A stretch of 64,000 bases of DNA from Phascolomyces articulosus (Eukaryota; Mucoromycota; Mucoromycetes; Mucorales; Lichtheimiaceae). The DNA lies in assembly GCA_025677815.1 (NCBI GenBank), contig JAIXMP010000035.1, positions 124,001-188,000 on the forward strand, read 5' to 3'. Positions 36,964-49,854 of the stretch are shown here, piece after piece. The notes under the pieces are model-generated. The model was not told the DNA's origin and ran no database searches. It saw only the letters and a program-made list of their open reading frames with translations. The stretch's first letter is position 1. Every line of letters starts with the position of its first letter. Position numbers and translations under genes: made by a program.

Positions 36964-38161
36964 ATGCCAGCCCAAAAGAAGACAGTCGTCATGCCGAGCC
37001 GAAAAGCTAAAAACATTTACGAAAATTGGAAAGTTTATTCAAAACATGGGAAACTTATGTTTAGATGCAATCAGTATGTACTGCTTATTTCTCTTTTTTT
37101 TTTTTGATTTGATTAAAATCAAGTAGTTTTTTAATCATAATAAATGACACCTTTTTTTTTTTTTTTTGGGAAATCACTATAGACGAAAAGCACAATGGTA
37201 TTTAACGCGTGAATTAGCAGCTGTAAAAGATAATGAAGAACGTTCCATTCAATTGAATTTCGATACAAAAGGAGAGGGTCATGCTGAAGACGATTACATG
37301 GTAGAAGATCGTAGTAATTTTTGTGTTATCTGTGCTTCGACTGACGGACTGACGTTACATCACGTTGTAAGTAAAATTACCATATATCGTGTCACTCTTA
37401 TTAAAGGAAAATATGCAAACTTATTAATTTGATTATTATTGTTTTATTTTTAGGTTCCTTATGTGTATCGACAATGGTTCCCTTTGACAATCAAATCTAA
37501 ATCAGTAAGTATAGCTAAGAATCGTGGGATAGTAAAATTTAAAGAATATGGCACCCATGCTCTCCTTCAATAAACACAATTCTGGTAGAGTCGAGATTTA
37601 CTGCTAGTGTGCAAACAATGCCATGACCAATATGAAAGACATGCAACATCATTAAAGAAAAGCCTAGCAACAAAATATGAATTACCGTTGGAAGGCAAAG
37701 GATGGGTTCGTGTACCTGAAAACCGAACGGCACGTAAAGCAGCTTCGGCATTACTTCGAGCGGCGGATAAGATACCAGTAGAACGGAAAAAGGAACTTGA
37801 AAACACTGTCCATAGTTTTTGGGAACAGAAAAAACAAGATCCAACACAAACGAATGATAAAAGAAAAGAGAATTCCAACGATTCGACAGAACCTACTGAT
37901 TGGCGCTCATTGGATTGGGATCAGGTTCTGCAAAAGTGTTGTGAACTTGAAGATTTATTTCAAGGATCAAATTTTATTGAGCATGGTCAGGGAGTGGTAC
38001 AACATTTGATGGTTAATAAGTCGGTAGATGACAATGGCAAAGAAGGATGGCCAGATTTGGAGAGTTTTGTTAAGCAATGGCGTCAACATTTCCTTGATCA
38101 TTCGAAACCACAGCACTTGAGTGATCGATGGACCGTGGGTGGTGAAATTTATACCCATTAA
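36964..38161 (+). CDS. EXD2 C-terminal-like protein with an HNH-type zinc site, lacking the exonuclease domain
   Basis: Four exons: 36964-37073, 37183-37366, 37454-37504 and 37589-38161, giving 305 residues. The chain NWKVYSKHGKLMFRCNQRKAQWYL, NFCVICASTDGLTLHHVVP, YVYRQWFPLTIKSKS, DLLLVCKQCHDQYERH and finally WRQHFLDHSKPQHLSDRW follows the C-terminal half of animal EXD2 closely. That includes the paired Cys knuckles and the His residues of an HNH-like zinc site. Animal EXD2 carries an N-terminal 3'-5' exonuclease domain and works in DNA end resection or mitochondrial RNA metabolism. Here that domain is absent, and the start lies just before the conserved segment. Whether it cuts nucleic acid is unknown. 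A Lys/Glu-rich linker (about residues 195-215) follows the zinc region. Confidence 0.85.
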
Positions 38162-40526
38162 TAGCATTAAACTTTTTTTTAATTATTGTTTAACCTGAGC
38201 CATCTTGTATATATTAATTTTACACATTGTACATATTATTAAATTGTATTTTTTCGTATAACGGAAACATGTCTTTTTAATAGAATTACAAATGAATTCA
38301 ACTTTATTAGTAGTAAATAATCTTCAAGATGACATTCGATAGAAGTATATCAGAATTTTATTATTTATTCGTGAATATATACATCCTAAATATGGTTACA
38401 TTTTCAAGTAGAATATATAGACGTCCTATCTGGATAATATGCAACATCTGGTATTTAAATCCAAGATACATCTTTCTACATGACGTAAGAGTTTTTTGTC
38501 ACCATAAAAATTACTTTATTATGATTACAACGGGCATGTTTTTTCGAATTACCGATGAATTCGCAAAATGATAATTAGGTAACAGTCTTGGCATAAAAAG
38601 CAGATTTTCTGATAGTAGAACAATGAATACGAACAGATTAAAAATAAATAAATGACGCACCGTATGCAGATTATATAAATTAGATATATAAATATTTACT
38701 TTTATGAAGCACATCAATGTTGATGGGTTGCTGCCGATGACCCGGAGATAAAAACTGGTTTTGACATGGAGCGATGGAATTTCTTTTACCCAATTATGAA
38801 CTTTATTTTTCTGTTATCTTTTCTGTATAAAGAAATGGATGAAAGCATAGCGTTCTACATCATGTTGCATTCTTTGCGTCTATATTGCATATCATATAGT
38901 GAATTATATGTAAGAAACAAGTCCATCATTATTCTCTTTTTTTTTGTATTCATATACCGTCAACTGAGAAGTATCAAAGTGATTTGGAGTAATTTTTTCA
39001 AACAATGAGCGCAAAAACGGTGTTCTTACCATTAGTTACCCTCCTTTTCAATTTCATTGCTTGACGAAAACAGATAAGATACAGTCAGACAGACAAAAAA
39101 CGGATAACAACAACACAGTATCAATGTTATCTATCAGGAACAGTGTGGATATCGAAATCTAAAAGATGTAGTAGATGATGATTACTCATTGATAGATACT
39201 ATTACTTGTAATAAAATTTCAACTTTGGGTTATCGATATTGCGTTCTATATGAGTAAAATGAACAGCAAACACAGAAGCGGTATGAATAAAGGTGCAGGC
39301 ATCATTTATCCTCAACAGAAAAATGAATTACTAATATTTTTTCAGTCGAACTTTTAGGAAAGTATGCTATAGTTAACTAGCAATGAAAAATAAAACAACT
39401 CTGTATTTTTTTTTATCCAGTAATGCTGTATACCTTGGTAACTACTCTTCTCCCTAGTATGGATAATTTACTTTTGGATTAAGTCCATTTTTCATTATAT
39501 ATCTGCTGTCATATACAATAAATTATATGTTTCATATCACCGACTTCTTTTGCAATGAAGCTAATGTACTGACGAGTTTGAATAATAACATTGATAATAC
39601 TTCAGCAATGGGGTACTATATTAATAATTATTGGAATACTGTGTGAGGCATAAAATAAGCGCGCTTTTCATCCAACTGATACGATGGTTGTACATGATAG
39701 AAAGGCTCTTGTCTTCATTATCACCGGGTCTGGGTTAACCGATTTTCAACAGATCGCTTTGATTTTTTTTTGTCACCCTTTCGTAAATTGCACCCAAAAA
39801 GGAAAATAAGCGACTTTATGGTTACGCCACGACGTCAATTATCAAATTACGACACCTTACGTAGTAAATAAGATAATATTATTATATCAGTGAGTGCGTA
39901 GTATATTTTTGTGGAACGTTGATCCTACAGCGCAATATCACTAAGATCTGAAATTTATGCATGATTTTTCTTTTCTGACATCATTTATTACTTTGTAATA
40001 TACTATTTTTCTTTTGAAAAATGGGATACTGCAAAGGTTCATCATTAGAAGCTGCCATTATGTGAGAAGAATTCGATGTATTTTTTGTAAACGCAATAAC
40101 GATCAAGGGAAAAAATTATTCATTTTTTTAGTAGATAAGAAGATTGAAGAACATTATTATCTTGAGTAGTTGTTGTCACACCTAAAATTATCACCAAGGA
40201 TTATATTATGATAAAGTCGGGTGGAAGGTTATTATCATAACCCATATCCAAAGAAAAATCCTGTGAGAAGATCAAAAATGTGTACTTTTTTTTTGACAAG
40301 TCAACAAGTAGAAAACAACAGTGATATCTATTATCAGTTTGATTACTGACAATAAAGAATAGAAAAGCATATCGTTATCAATTCTCGGCCAGTTTATTAT
40401 TTTATGAGTGGGTTAGAGAGAACTGGATAATGTATATAAAGGCATACATTTTTTTTTGTTTCATTTGATTTATTTTTATATATCATTGTATATTATCTTT
40501 TCTTTAAATAATAATCAACAACCATC
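38162..40526. other. Gene-free interval of about 2.4 kb with the oxidase promoter at its end
   Basis: AT-rich, with open frames that look like noncoding DNA (Ile/Phe/Tyr-rich). The last 150 bases hold the TATA box of the next gene. Confidence 0.5.
40433..40442 (+). promoter_or_regulatory. TATA box of the L-amino-acid oxidase gene
   Basis: TATATAAAGG lies 85 bases upstream of the oxidase ATG, followed by a T-rich stretch. The spacing and sequence are those of a strong regulated fungal promoter. Confidence 0.65.
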
Positions 40527-43138
40527 ATGGTGAAAACTGCCACATCTTTGTTTTTATTAGCAACTGCTGCATTGCAGACAATGGCTGCTCCTGCTTCTTC
40601 TGGTGCCCAACTTTCCATTGACGATAGTCTGCAGGCAGATTCTTTAACCAACATCTTTTTGGATTATGGTACCAAGACCGTGGATGGTACCTTGACTCTT
40701 TCTTATGGATCATGCGATGCTGGTTCAGAATCTACTCATATTATTGGCATCACCGAAGTCACTTCTGAATTCCAACCTACCAAGTTTGTTTGGGCCGTTC
40801 CTTCGGATGCTCAAACTGGTTGTATCTTTGCCAAGGATGCTGCTGGTAATATTATTGCGCAAAGTGAACCTTACTCTGTTTCTACCAAGTTTTCCAAACG
40901 CGGTCATCCTGAATTTGAAGATATGTACTTTGATGCCGTTAAATTTCATAAAAGTCAAATGGCTAAGCGTGACAAGATTCATGCTAGTGACAAGTCTGAA
41001 AGTAAGTAAAAAAAAATGATGAAGTATTGTATAAATCGAATGAATATTTAATTCATATTGAGTATCTTTTTAGAAATTGGTATCGTTGGCGCAGGTATGT
41101 CTGGTCTTTTTGCTGGTTTGCTTTTGGAGCAAGCAGGTATCCATAACTATGAAATTTTGGAAGCCAACGACAGACTTGGAGGGTAAGTTTTTTTTCTATG
41201 AAAATAATTGCATTATGATCACAAAACTAAATGAATTGTTATCTTTCACTTTTCTAGTCGTGTCCACACTACTTACTTTGGTAACTCATCGACTGCCTAT
41301 CAAGAAATGGGTATGTTCTATGTTTCAATTACATTATAATGCCAGTATTTATTTATATTATGCAAATGAATTGATTCTTATGAATGATCATAATTGTAAT
41401 AATAAATAGGCCCTATGCGTTTCCCCATCTCTATTGATTATGGAGACAAGAAGCTCCCCGTCACTGATCATAATTCAGTCTTTGCCCTTGCTAAAGAATT
41501 GAACAAGCTCAATGGTGATGAAGAACACAAGATTGAGTTTATCAAATGGATCCAATCAACTGATAAGTAAGTCTATTTAATCAAAAAAACGGTAGTGACA
41601 ACGCGTGGTTGCATAATCTTTTTTTGGATTAGTTGTATTGAACAAAAAAAAAATAACTATAAATTTGTGTAATATAGCAACTTGTCGTACAGAAATGGTG
41701 TTCGTTTACCTGATGGCCGTGTCCCTACGAAAGGCCAGGTTGCTGCCAACGCCACCCTCGTCAAGGACTCTGGTACTAGTGAATTTGCTGCCCAAGTTGG
41801 AGAAGCTACTGAAGAATTCTATACTGATGACTGGTTCAAGTTGATGAGCAAGGATATGTACAAGGCTCACGCTGTAAGTAATCATGTTTTCTTGTTTATC
41901 CATGTTACTTTTAATTATCATAATTTATACTTATCACACATTTATATGTATTCCTCCTTTCAACTTTTATAGAAAGCACTTGAAGAAGGTTATGATGATT
42001 GGTCTGAATGGTCATGGCTTCACCAAAAGTCTGGTCTCAGTTTGAATGCCACTGACTATGCCACTGGTTTGCAACCTGGAAATATATGGGAAGACATGTA
42101 AGTCTTTTTTTTATTAATTACGTGTTGTATAAAAATGATGATTCGAAAATTTTGATTGTTAATATACTTCTTCGTGTTTTTTTTGTTTAATAAAAAAAAT
42201 AGGTACGATACATTTACTTTCAGTGCTACTGACTGGCGTACCATTCAAGGAGGTCTTAACCGTTTGGCTAAGGGTTTCGACCCTGTTCTTGGTGACAAGG
42301 TCTCCTTTGGTATCAAGGTCAGCAAACTTGCAGTTGAAGATGATGGTCAAGTTTCGGTCCAATGGAAAGATAAACCTTATGATGAGACATACAACTCCAA
42401 GTCATACGATAATGTTATTGTCGGTGTACCATTTACTATTGTCAGAAACTGGCATCTTCCTGGTATGTTTAAAAACGCATATAGAATATTTTATTGTTGT
42501 AATACTTACCTGAATTTTTCTATTTTATAATTATAGAACTTCCTTATACTCTTAAGAGTGCCATCAAGAATATGGGTTACAGCCAAGCTTGTAAAGTTGC
42601 TCTTGAATTCTCTGAACGTTTCTGGGAACAATATGAGTTTCCTATTAAGGGTGGTTGTGACAGTACGGACTTATCTGCTGGTAACATCTGTTACCCGTCC
42701 AACAACTTTGGACAAGAAGGTCCTGGTGTGATGCTTGCCTCGTATTCCAGTGGTGATGGGGGTCTTCGCTTTGCTTCCATGACTGAAGAACAACACGTTG
42801 CTCGTGTTTTGGAAGATATTTTCGAACTTCATGGTGATATTGCTAAAGAAAAGTATACCGGCAACTATGACCGTGTCTGCTGGATTTTGGATGAATTCCA
42901 ATCTGGCTCTTGGGCTGCCGCTGAACCTGGTCAACATAAGCTCTATATGCCTTCTTACTTTGAAATGAACGATGGTATTGTGTTTGTAGGTGAACATACT
43001 GATATTAAGCATGCATGGATCTCTGCTGCTTTGGAATCCTCTATTCGTGGTGTTGCTATGGTTCTTGTTGAGCATGGCCATATCAAGGAAGCCAAACAAC
43101 TTGTCAAGAAGTGGGATGCCAAATGGATGAAGATCTAA
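40527..43138 (+). CDS. Secreted flavin L-amino-acid oxidase
   Basis: Eight exons: 40527-41001, 41074-41182, 41258-41310, 41410-41566, 41678-41873, 41973-42097, 42203-42462 and 42537-43138, giving 658 residues. A signal peptide (MVKTATSLFLLATAALQTMA, cut near APA) leads into a Cys-containing beta-rich domain of about 100 residues that is not part of the oxidase fold. The flavin amine oxidase follows: GIVGAGMSGLFAG (FAD-binding Rossmann motif, about residues 161-173), EILEANDRLGGRVHT, PMRFP, and a C-terminal FAD block with VFVGEHTD and AWISAALESSIRG. Such enzymes deaminate L-amino acids oxidatively, giving keto acid, ammonia and H2O2. Two Lys-Arg sites (after FSKR and MAKR) lie between the extra domain and the oxidase. 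They are likely Kex2-type cuts that would free the oxidase from its N-terminal part. Confidence 0.9.
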
Positions 43139-43476
43139 TAAATTAATTTATTGAAACAATAATAATATCATTACCTTATGCTTAAACCACCCTGCCATTA
43201 GAACACACACGTATACATCACCTTCATTTCCTCTTTCTTCTTTTCCTTGTTAGATTTAGACCTGTATCAATTTATTGTATAATTATGACTTTGTATTTTT
43301 CCTTTATATATTTTTATATTCCATAGTTATCTATTAATAAATACTATTTTCAGCAGTAATGGATGGGTTTGTTGCACTTTATGATAATGCAAAAACACCG
43401 CTCAATTTTATGAAAATTTTAAAGCATACAAAAAAAAAGTTGAATCTTTTCGTTTTATATATACAAATCGCGTTCC
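43139..43476. other. Spacer between oxidase and TRM6 genes
   Basis: 338 bases holding the 3' UTR of the oxidase and the promoter of the next gene. A TTTTATATATA stretch lies at 43453-43463, close to the TRM6 start. No ORF. Confidence 0.5.
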
Positions 43477-45638
43477 ATGGCAATTACACCTACAACAGCA
43501 GCAGGATCCACCAAACCTACTATTGTTCCAGTCACAACAACAACGGATGATATTGAAGAAGAATTTCCTCATATCCGTGAGAATCAATATGTTTTGATCC
43601 ATATGCCTAGTGGTAATGTCAAAATGATCAACTTAAAGCCTAAAAGGTAATAGTTTTTTTAGGAGTGTGATCAAGATCATTGAAAAACGCGCGGATCGAT
43701 CAATCTATACCATACGAATTTGACATGAAAATACATATTCAATTCCTCACCAAAAAAATACAATTATATTTATGGATCTCTTCAAATATTATTTTAGCCA
43801 AGTCTCATTGGGAAAGTTTGGTACTTTTTCTTCAGACAACTTGATTGACAAGCCATTTGGTTTATCATACGAGATTTATGATCAAAAGGGAAACATTCGA
43901 CCTGTTCGTAATTGGGCACTTGCTACTGTTGGTATGTCTTTTTTTTTTACTTCTACTAGATAATCTATTTCCTTTTGATGATATATAGCGAAGATTAGTT
44001 ATGGATAGGATGGGATACGGTTATTCATGATGTATCTATCACATACATATATATTAGAGGAAACGAATGCCAATAATCAAAATATCCTTGACAATGCCGA
44101 TGTCCAAAAACTGACTCATGAAGAAGTTGAAAAATTAAAACAAGAAGGATTAAAAGGAAATATGAAGCATGATGTAAGTATAAAAGTATACGATGATCAT
44201 TCAAAAAACAAAAATGTTGGATAATTTTTAATTAAACAATCCATATTCTCTCTCATTGATAGGAAATTATCAACAAAATCATTGAATCTCATTCAGAATT
44301 TGATAAAAAAACGGAATTCTCGAAAGCAAAGTATATTCAACGAAAACGGAAAAAGTTCATGAAGGTCTTTACACCTGTTCGACCCACCTTATATTCTCTT
44401 GCTCAATTCTTTTTCACCAAAAATCCCGACAAGATCAAGTAAGCCCCCTTCACAGATATATAGCATCCGTGTGATTTGATTATTCTCTATGCAATATATA
44501 TATAGTGACACGATCTTATTTTATTTATTATAGGAGTATGCGAGTGGATACTCTTTCACAAATCATTAGTTTAGCTAATGTTCATGCGAATAGTAAAATG
44601 CTTGTTGTGGATGATACACAAGGTCTGGTTGTTTCGGCCGTAGCTGAACGTATGGGTGGATATGGAAAGATTGTTGGTATTCACGATGGTGATCATCAAA
44701 ACTATGATGTGATGCGTTATATGAATTTCTCCAAGCGTATTCTTGAATCAGTTCACACTATTCCGTTATCAAAAATTGACCCAAATGAACCTGAAGGTAA
44801 ATAGCAAAAAATGAGAGAGTGAGATGATATATTACGCATATGAGGGATCCTAACTTAGGGGGGAAAATCATTTCTAGAGGAATTTGTACCTAGATCTGAA
44901 GAAGAGGTAGCAGCAATGTCAGAAGGTGAATTAAGAGGTTATGAAAGGCGTCAAAAAGTAGCCGCTGCAAAAGCAGAAACTCGAAAATTATTTTTTGATG
45001 GTGGTTTTGATGGGTAAGGACAAGAACAAAAAGAGAGAAACTGGGAATATTTGAACTGTCATGGTGATAGAAAGAAATGATTTTTAATTCCATGTTAGCA
45101 AGTAGCGGGTAAACTAATTCTCAAATATATAAATATTTTTAGTTTAATTATCTCATCACAATATACACCAGAAACAGTGATCAAAGCACTTGTTCCCTAC
45201 TTGTCTGGATCGAGACGTATTGTAGTATATAGTCACAGCAAAGAAGTACTTTTGGAAGCAGCCCATTATATGCGTAAATCAACTGAATACTTGGCCGTGG
45301 ATATTACCGAAAGTAATTTACGCCAATACCAAGTGCTTCCAGGTCGAACTCATCCTGAAATGACAACCAGTGCTGGTGGTGGTTATATATTATCGGCCAT
45401 CAAGATTATTGATTGTCCATTTGATATGTCACAAGTTTATAGCGAAAGTAATGCACGAAGGAAGAAACGTCGAAGTGAAAAGCAACAAAAGAAAAAGGAT
45501 GAAAAGGCTTTAGAGGATAAAGAGCAGACGACAGAGGAGAAAGAAAAGACTTTAGAGGAAAAGCCCGTGGAAGAAGTACAAAAGGAAACAGATGACAAGA
45601 TGGACACAAAAGAAGATGATGTACCTACCACTGCATAA
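43477..45638 (+). CDS. TRM6: tRNA (adenine(58)-N(1))-methyltransferase non-catalytic subunit TRM6
   Basis: Seven exons: 43477-43646, 43798-43931, 44058-44173, 44263-44438, 44534-44796, 44878-45013 and 45143-45638, giving 496 residues. TRM6 (Gcd10) pairs with TRM61 to make m1A58 in the T-loop of tRNAs, important for initiator tRNA stability. Family landmarks: IRENQYVLIHMPSGNVKMI, then VSLGKFGTF, LIDKPFGLSYEI, then RKRKKFMKVFTPVRPTLYSL, and MRVDTLSQIISLANVHANSK. The Rossmann-like block (MLVVDDTQGLVVSAVAERMGG) and FFDGGFDGLIISSQYTPE follow. The SAM-binding loop is degenerate, as expected for the non-catalytic subunit. A long Lys/Glu-rich tail (last about 65 residues) is low complexity. The ATG choice gives a short Thr-rich leader before the conserved part. 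Confidence 0.93.
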
Positions 45639-46070
45639 AAAGACTATTTGGCATACATATATTCAAATTATTCATTCCATTCACTGTCCTTTATAGTTAG
45701 ATCTTTGTAATTAAACACACCCAATCACCGTTCTCTCAAAGTTTTAATTTTTCACATATTTTCTCTTGTAAAATTAATTGCAGTGTATCATGATAGAGTA
45801 TATATAAAGTATTTTTACGTACAATACTCAAATTATTTTAATATATTCTTTGACATATTCTTTAACAACAACCAAAAAAAGAAAGAGATTGTTTTTATGC
45901 AATATGAGTATCTGAAATGTAATCCTGCTACATATGACTTTCATTAGTTCTCTTGACTGACTATGCCTATTATCTCCGCAATGCATGAATCAACTATAAC
46001 AAGACTCTTTTCTCATTTGCTCTCTCTTTTTTTTCACTCTCTCTTGTCTTATTTTTTTTTTCTCCTGATA
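45639..46070. other. Spacer between TRM6 and SLC44-like genes
   Basis: AT-rich 3' flank followed by a C/T-rich stretch (46008-46060) just before the next start, typical of a fungal 5' leader. An upstream in-frame ATG at 45963 exists but precedes low-complexity sequence. Confidence 0.55.
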
Positions 46071-49007
46071 ATGGACAATTCAGTACCAGAATTTGCAAAA
46101 AGTGTCTATTCAGCATTAAGAGACGGATTTCAACAAACTCGTGGATTCCGTGCGGCTTATTCACGGATGGACCAAGAGTCCGATGACGAAGACGACAGAG
46201 TTATGTCCCATAGTCTATTTTATTCTATTCACCAAGATCAAGTTGGGGAAGAAAGTATTCCATTAACCGAATCTCATGCTTATTCCGATCGAAGTCAGCT
46301 CATGTTTGAACAAGAAGACGACGACGAAGACCAAGACGATATAGACGACCAAAATAATAAAGATAAACACTTTGGAATACATTATTCAGAATATGAAGAA
46401 AGTCCAGTATGTTTTTTTTTTTTTTGGAAACGTTTCACTCTTGACAACTTAAGTTACTAAAGCTAAAGATATATGCTAGAAACCTTCGGCCATTTACCTC
46501 GAAACTCCTTCTACTACAGAGACTGGAGTTGCTGGGCCGTCGACACTACCGAATCCAAAATCCTTATCAGAATCCTTATTACCTACAGTGTCTGCTGTAA
46601 GTTATTTATTTATTTATATGTTTTTTGTTTGATAACAAAAAAAATTGCATTGTAAAAAAAGTAATTTTTTCCCCGTTAACGTCTTTTATTTTTTATTTTT
46701 TGCTGCGCCCAAATAGATTCCACAAGGTGTTACAGCTGTAAAAACTGAACGAAAATTACGAGATCCATTTTTCGCAGCTCTTTATTGTCTTTGTCTCTTA
46801 ATATTTATTGTCTCTGGTATAATTATTGTAATTAGTACCAATGTAAGTCTTTTTTTGGGGGGGGAGGAAAAAGGAACATGGAAGCACCCATTTGATAATT
46901 TTTATTGAAATGATAATTCCCCCTCTCTCTGACCCCATTACGTCTGCTACTAGAGTCACGCAATAGAAAAATATGCACGTGGCACCACGTTCAAAACTAT
47001 CTCTGATAGTGCTGGTAACTTGATGGGTTCTTTTTTTTATATCAATCGAGTCAGCAGTGTGATACGGATGACATATTAAATTTTAATTTATTGTTAGGAA
47101 TTATGACTATCATGGTCATTTCAGCACTTGTATGTGGAACGATATGGATCTATATACTTCGAACATTTACCAAGGTAAAACCAACATTAATTTGTTTGCA
47201 TAGTGATAATAATAGTATACAGAGAGCTAAATAAATTTGAAAACTCGGGGGTATTCTATAGCCTATCGTTTGGGGAACAGTTGTCATTGTACCATTATCG
47301 TTACTCGGCATGTTTATATGGACCATTGTAGAATCACGTCAACAACCTAATGTTGATGGAGGGTAATGATAGCCATAACAAAAAAAAAAAAAAAAAAAAA
47401 CGGGAAAAAAATGAGAAGGAAAGATCATAACAACAAAAATAATAATATTTTGGCATGGATCACATGGATCACACATACTTTATTTTTCTTTTTTATATTA
47501 GTCTCACTGCATTATCATTCTTACCATTGATCTCTGGACTTATTTTTATCAAGATGATCCATGGTAGTAAACGACAAATTAACAAGACAATTGCTGTATT
47601 AGAGGTAAAACAAATATTACAATACCAATAGATTTCATCCGTGTACCTAACGTTATCAATGGAACCGATCTTTTCTTTAGTTGGCCTGTGATGTATTACA
47701 CTATAATCCTGGAATTTTTGTAATATCCATTTTTCTATTAATTGTGTTTATTGTGTTTACAGTTATTTGGATGGTATTATTCAATCGTTTATGGTTGATT
47801 GGTTATTTGGATTCTGGATCTACAGGTAAGAAATACATCTTTCTTAAGAATCAATATAATCGTATTGCCTTTTTTTTAACGTATATATATACATTCTTAG
47901 CTTGGGTTGTAAGTGATAATGCTTATTTCTTGGCCGTCTTTTACATCTTCGTCTATTTATGGACGGCTGCTATTCTGAGCAACATGCAAAGGTAAAAAGG
48001 AAGAAGATATTTGATTAATAAAGTGGTATGCTGGTTCCAGATAATAAAACACTGAATTGGCTAAATATCACATGCATGTATAGATTTGCATTATCGGCCG
48101 TGACAGCTCAGTGGTATTTCCATCGCCATGAACCAGCTAAATCACATCAAGATAAGGCATGGAAGAATGCATTAGTTCGAGCTGCTTCTACTTCACTTGG
48201 CACTATTGCTTTTGGAAGTCTTATCTTATCCATTGTACAAGGTTTACAAATTGTTACTCAATATATAAGAAAGGTAAATCAAAATGGATATGGGATGTGA
48301 AACAGAAAACACGCTATCGTGATGGAAAACAAAACCTAACTAACATTCAATTATATGATGTACTATGGATAAAAAAAAAACATTTAGAATTTTAAGCGAA
48401 CCTGGCCATTGATGAGTATCATCTCTTTGATTTTGGGATATATTGAAGCATTGGTCAGTCAAATCAACCATTATACAATCAGTTTGGCAGGAATTACAGG
48501 TGAAAGCTTTTATAATTCAGCAAAATCAAGTACCAAAATCTTTAGGAGAAATTTATTATCTGGTTTATTAGGAGGTAAGGATTGTGTTTTGAGAGTAGTT
48601 TTTTTTTATGTGTGTTATCGCTGATATATATAAATGCTATATAATTTAGATCTGTTAACAAAATCGATCCTTTACATTGGTTCTTTGGTGGTTGCCTTAT
48701 CCTCTGGATTTGCTGTATATATTTTTGCCACCCATAATTTACGGTCTTCTCATGGATTTATTGTGGGTGTATTGGCCACGATTGTACCTTTATATGTATC
48801 ACGATTTTTCTCATATACGATGATGAGCATGTAAGTTTATATAATTTTAGGAGGGATCCAAGGATAAAAAAATGTTTGTTGTTCATACATAAGCGCCATA
48901 TCTTTTTCTATAGTGTTGATGCCACGTTCCTTTGTTATGCAATTGATCTTGATACTGGCATGGTTCATATGTCAGCAGCACATAATATATTCTCAGGATT
49001 TGATTAA
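46071..49007 (+). CDS. Choline-transporter-like (SLC44/Pns1 family) membrane protein
   Basis: Thirteen exons: 46071-46406, 46480-46596, 46717-46842, 46954-47014, 47098-47174, 47262-47362, 47502-47604, 47681-47825, 47901-47991, 48084-48273, 48388-48574, 48650-48830 and 48914-49007, giving 602 residues with every phase closing. An acidic cytosolic N-terminus of about 150 residues is followed by ten or so hydrophobic spans. The family region is in the second half: SAVTAQWYFHR, ALVRAASTSLGTIAFGSLIL, IVQGLQIVTQYIR, AGITGESFYNSAKSS, and the end VDATFLCYAIDLDTG. These are hallmark segments of PF04515-type proteins. Family members move choline or related solutes, or have unknown substrates in fungi (Pns1). 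The start at 46071 was preferred over the upstream 45963 ATG because the extra 36 residues are Ser/Leu/Phe-rich leader-like sequence. Confidence 0.92.
47380..47400 (+). repeat. Poly-A tract inside an intron
   Basis: About 21 consecutive A bases in the intron between exons 6 and 7 of the SLC44-like gene. It is simple slippage sequence. Confidence 0.9.
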
Positions 49008-49854
49008 TAAGAAACAGTAACAACAACGACAACAAAAAATTATATTCATTTTATATACAACAACGGATATATCCTGTCACACTCTCCTTTTTTCCCTTCA
49101 TATACATACCAATCGATTTCGTCAACCTATCATGCCTCTTCGTTATATATATCCCCCACGCCTCTATGTTTTCGCTTCTATATATCTTCTTATTCCCCTT
49201 GTATTATTTCTTCGTCATATTAGTAGTTTTCTTCTCCTTCCCTTCCTCTTGACCAACAAACTCATTTCATATTCATATAAATATACGCATTCTTGATTTT
49301 TTTTTCTTATGAGCAATACAATATATCATATATGCATATAACCCAATATATTATATTATTATTATTAAATACATTTCAATAATAATTTGCAAATTCATAT
49401 TATTATAGCAGTGTGAATGAAAAGTAGAAGCCCTCTTTTTTCTTACGTATCTTAAACTTATATCTATTTTCACATTCAAACGTAGAAGAAGCAAAGCTAG
49501 ACATTTTTTTTTGTGTAGTAGAAAGTGGATATTATCACTTCTTTATAAAAAGTAAAAGAATAATTAAAAAAATAAAGAGATTTGTTACATACATATCTAC
49601 ATATTGGATAAAAATAATAAGTAAAAAAAAAGAGCCAGTTCAACTCAATACTATGAAGAGAGCTGCCTCTTTAAAAAGAAAATAAATATTGATAACAATA
49701 ATAGTAAAATGAATAAAATTATAAAAAAGGGAGGACAAGTTAAAAGTAGATTAAAAATATATATGAATTTGCAAAAATTGGAGAGAAAGAAGATAATTGT
49801 TTGCAAATAGTAAAAAAAAAGGGGAAATTTGTATGTGTTGTACAGAAGAGACAT
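49008..49854. other. Shared 3' region of the SLC44-like and P5 ATPase genes
   Basis: 847 bases between convergent genes. The first half is T/C-rich and the second half A-rich, so each half reads as the 3' UTR of its own gene. No ORF of interest. Confidence 0.6.

Noticed and set aside
45963..46070. Upstream in-frame ATG for the SLC44-like gene
   Set aside because: The added 36 residues are Ser/Leu/Phe-rich and come from a C/T-rich leader. The ATG at 46071 starts a normal acidic cytosolic N-terminus.
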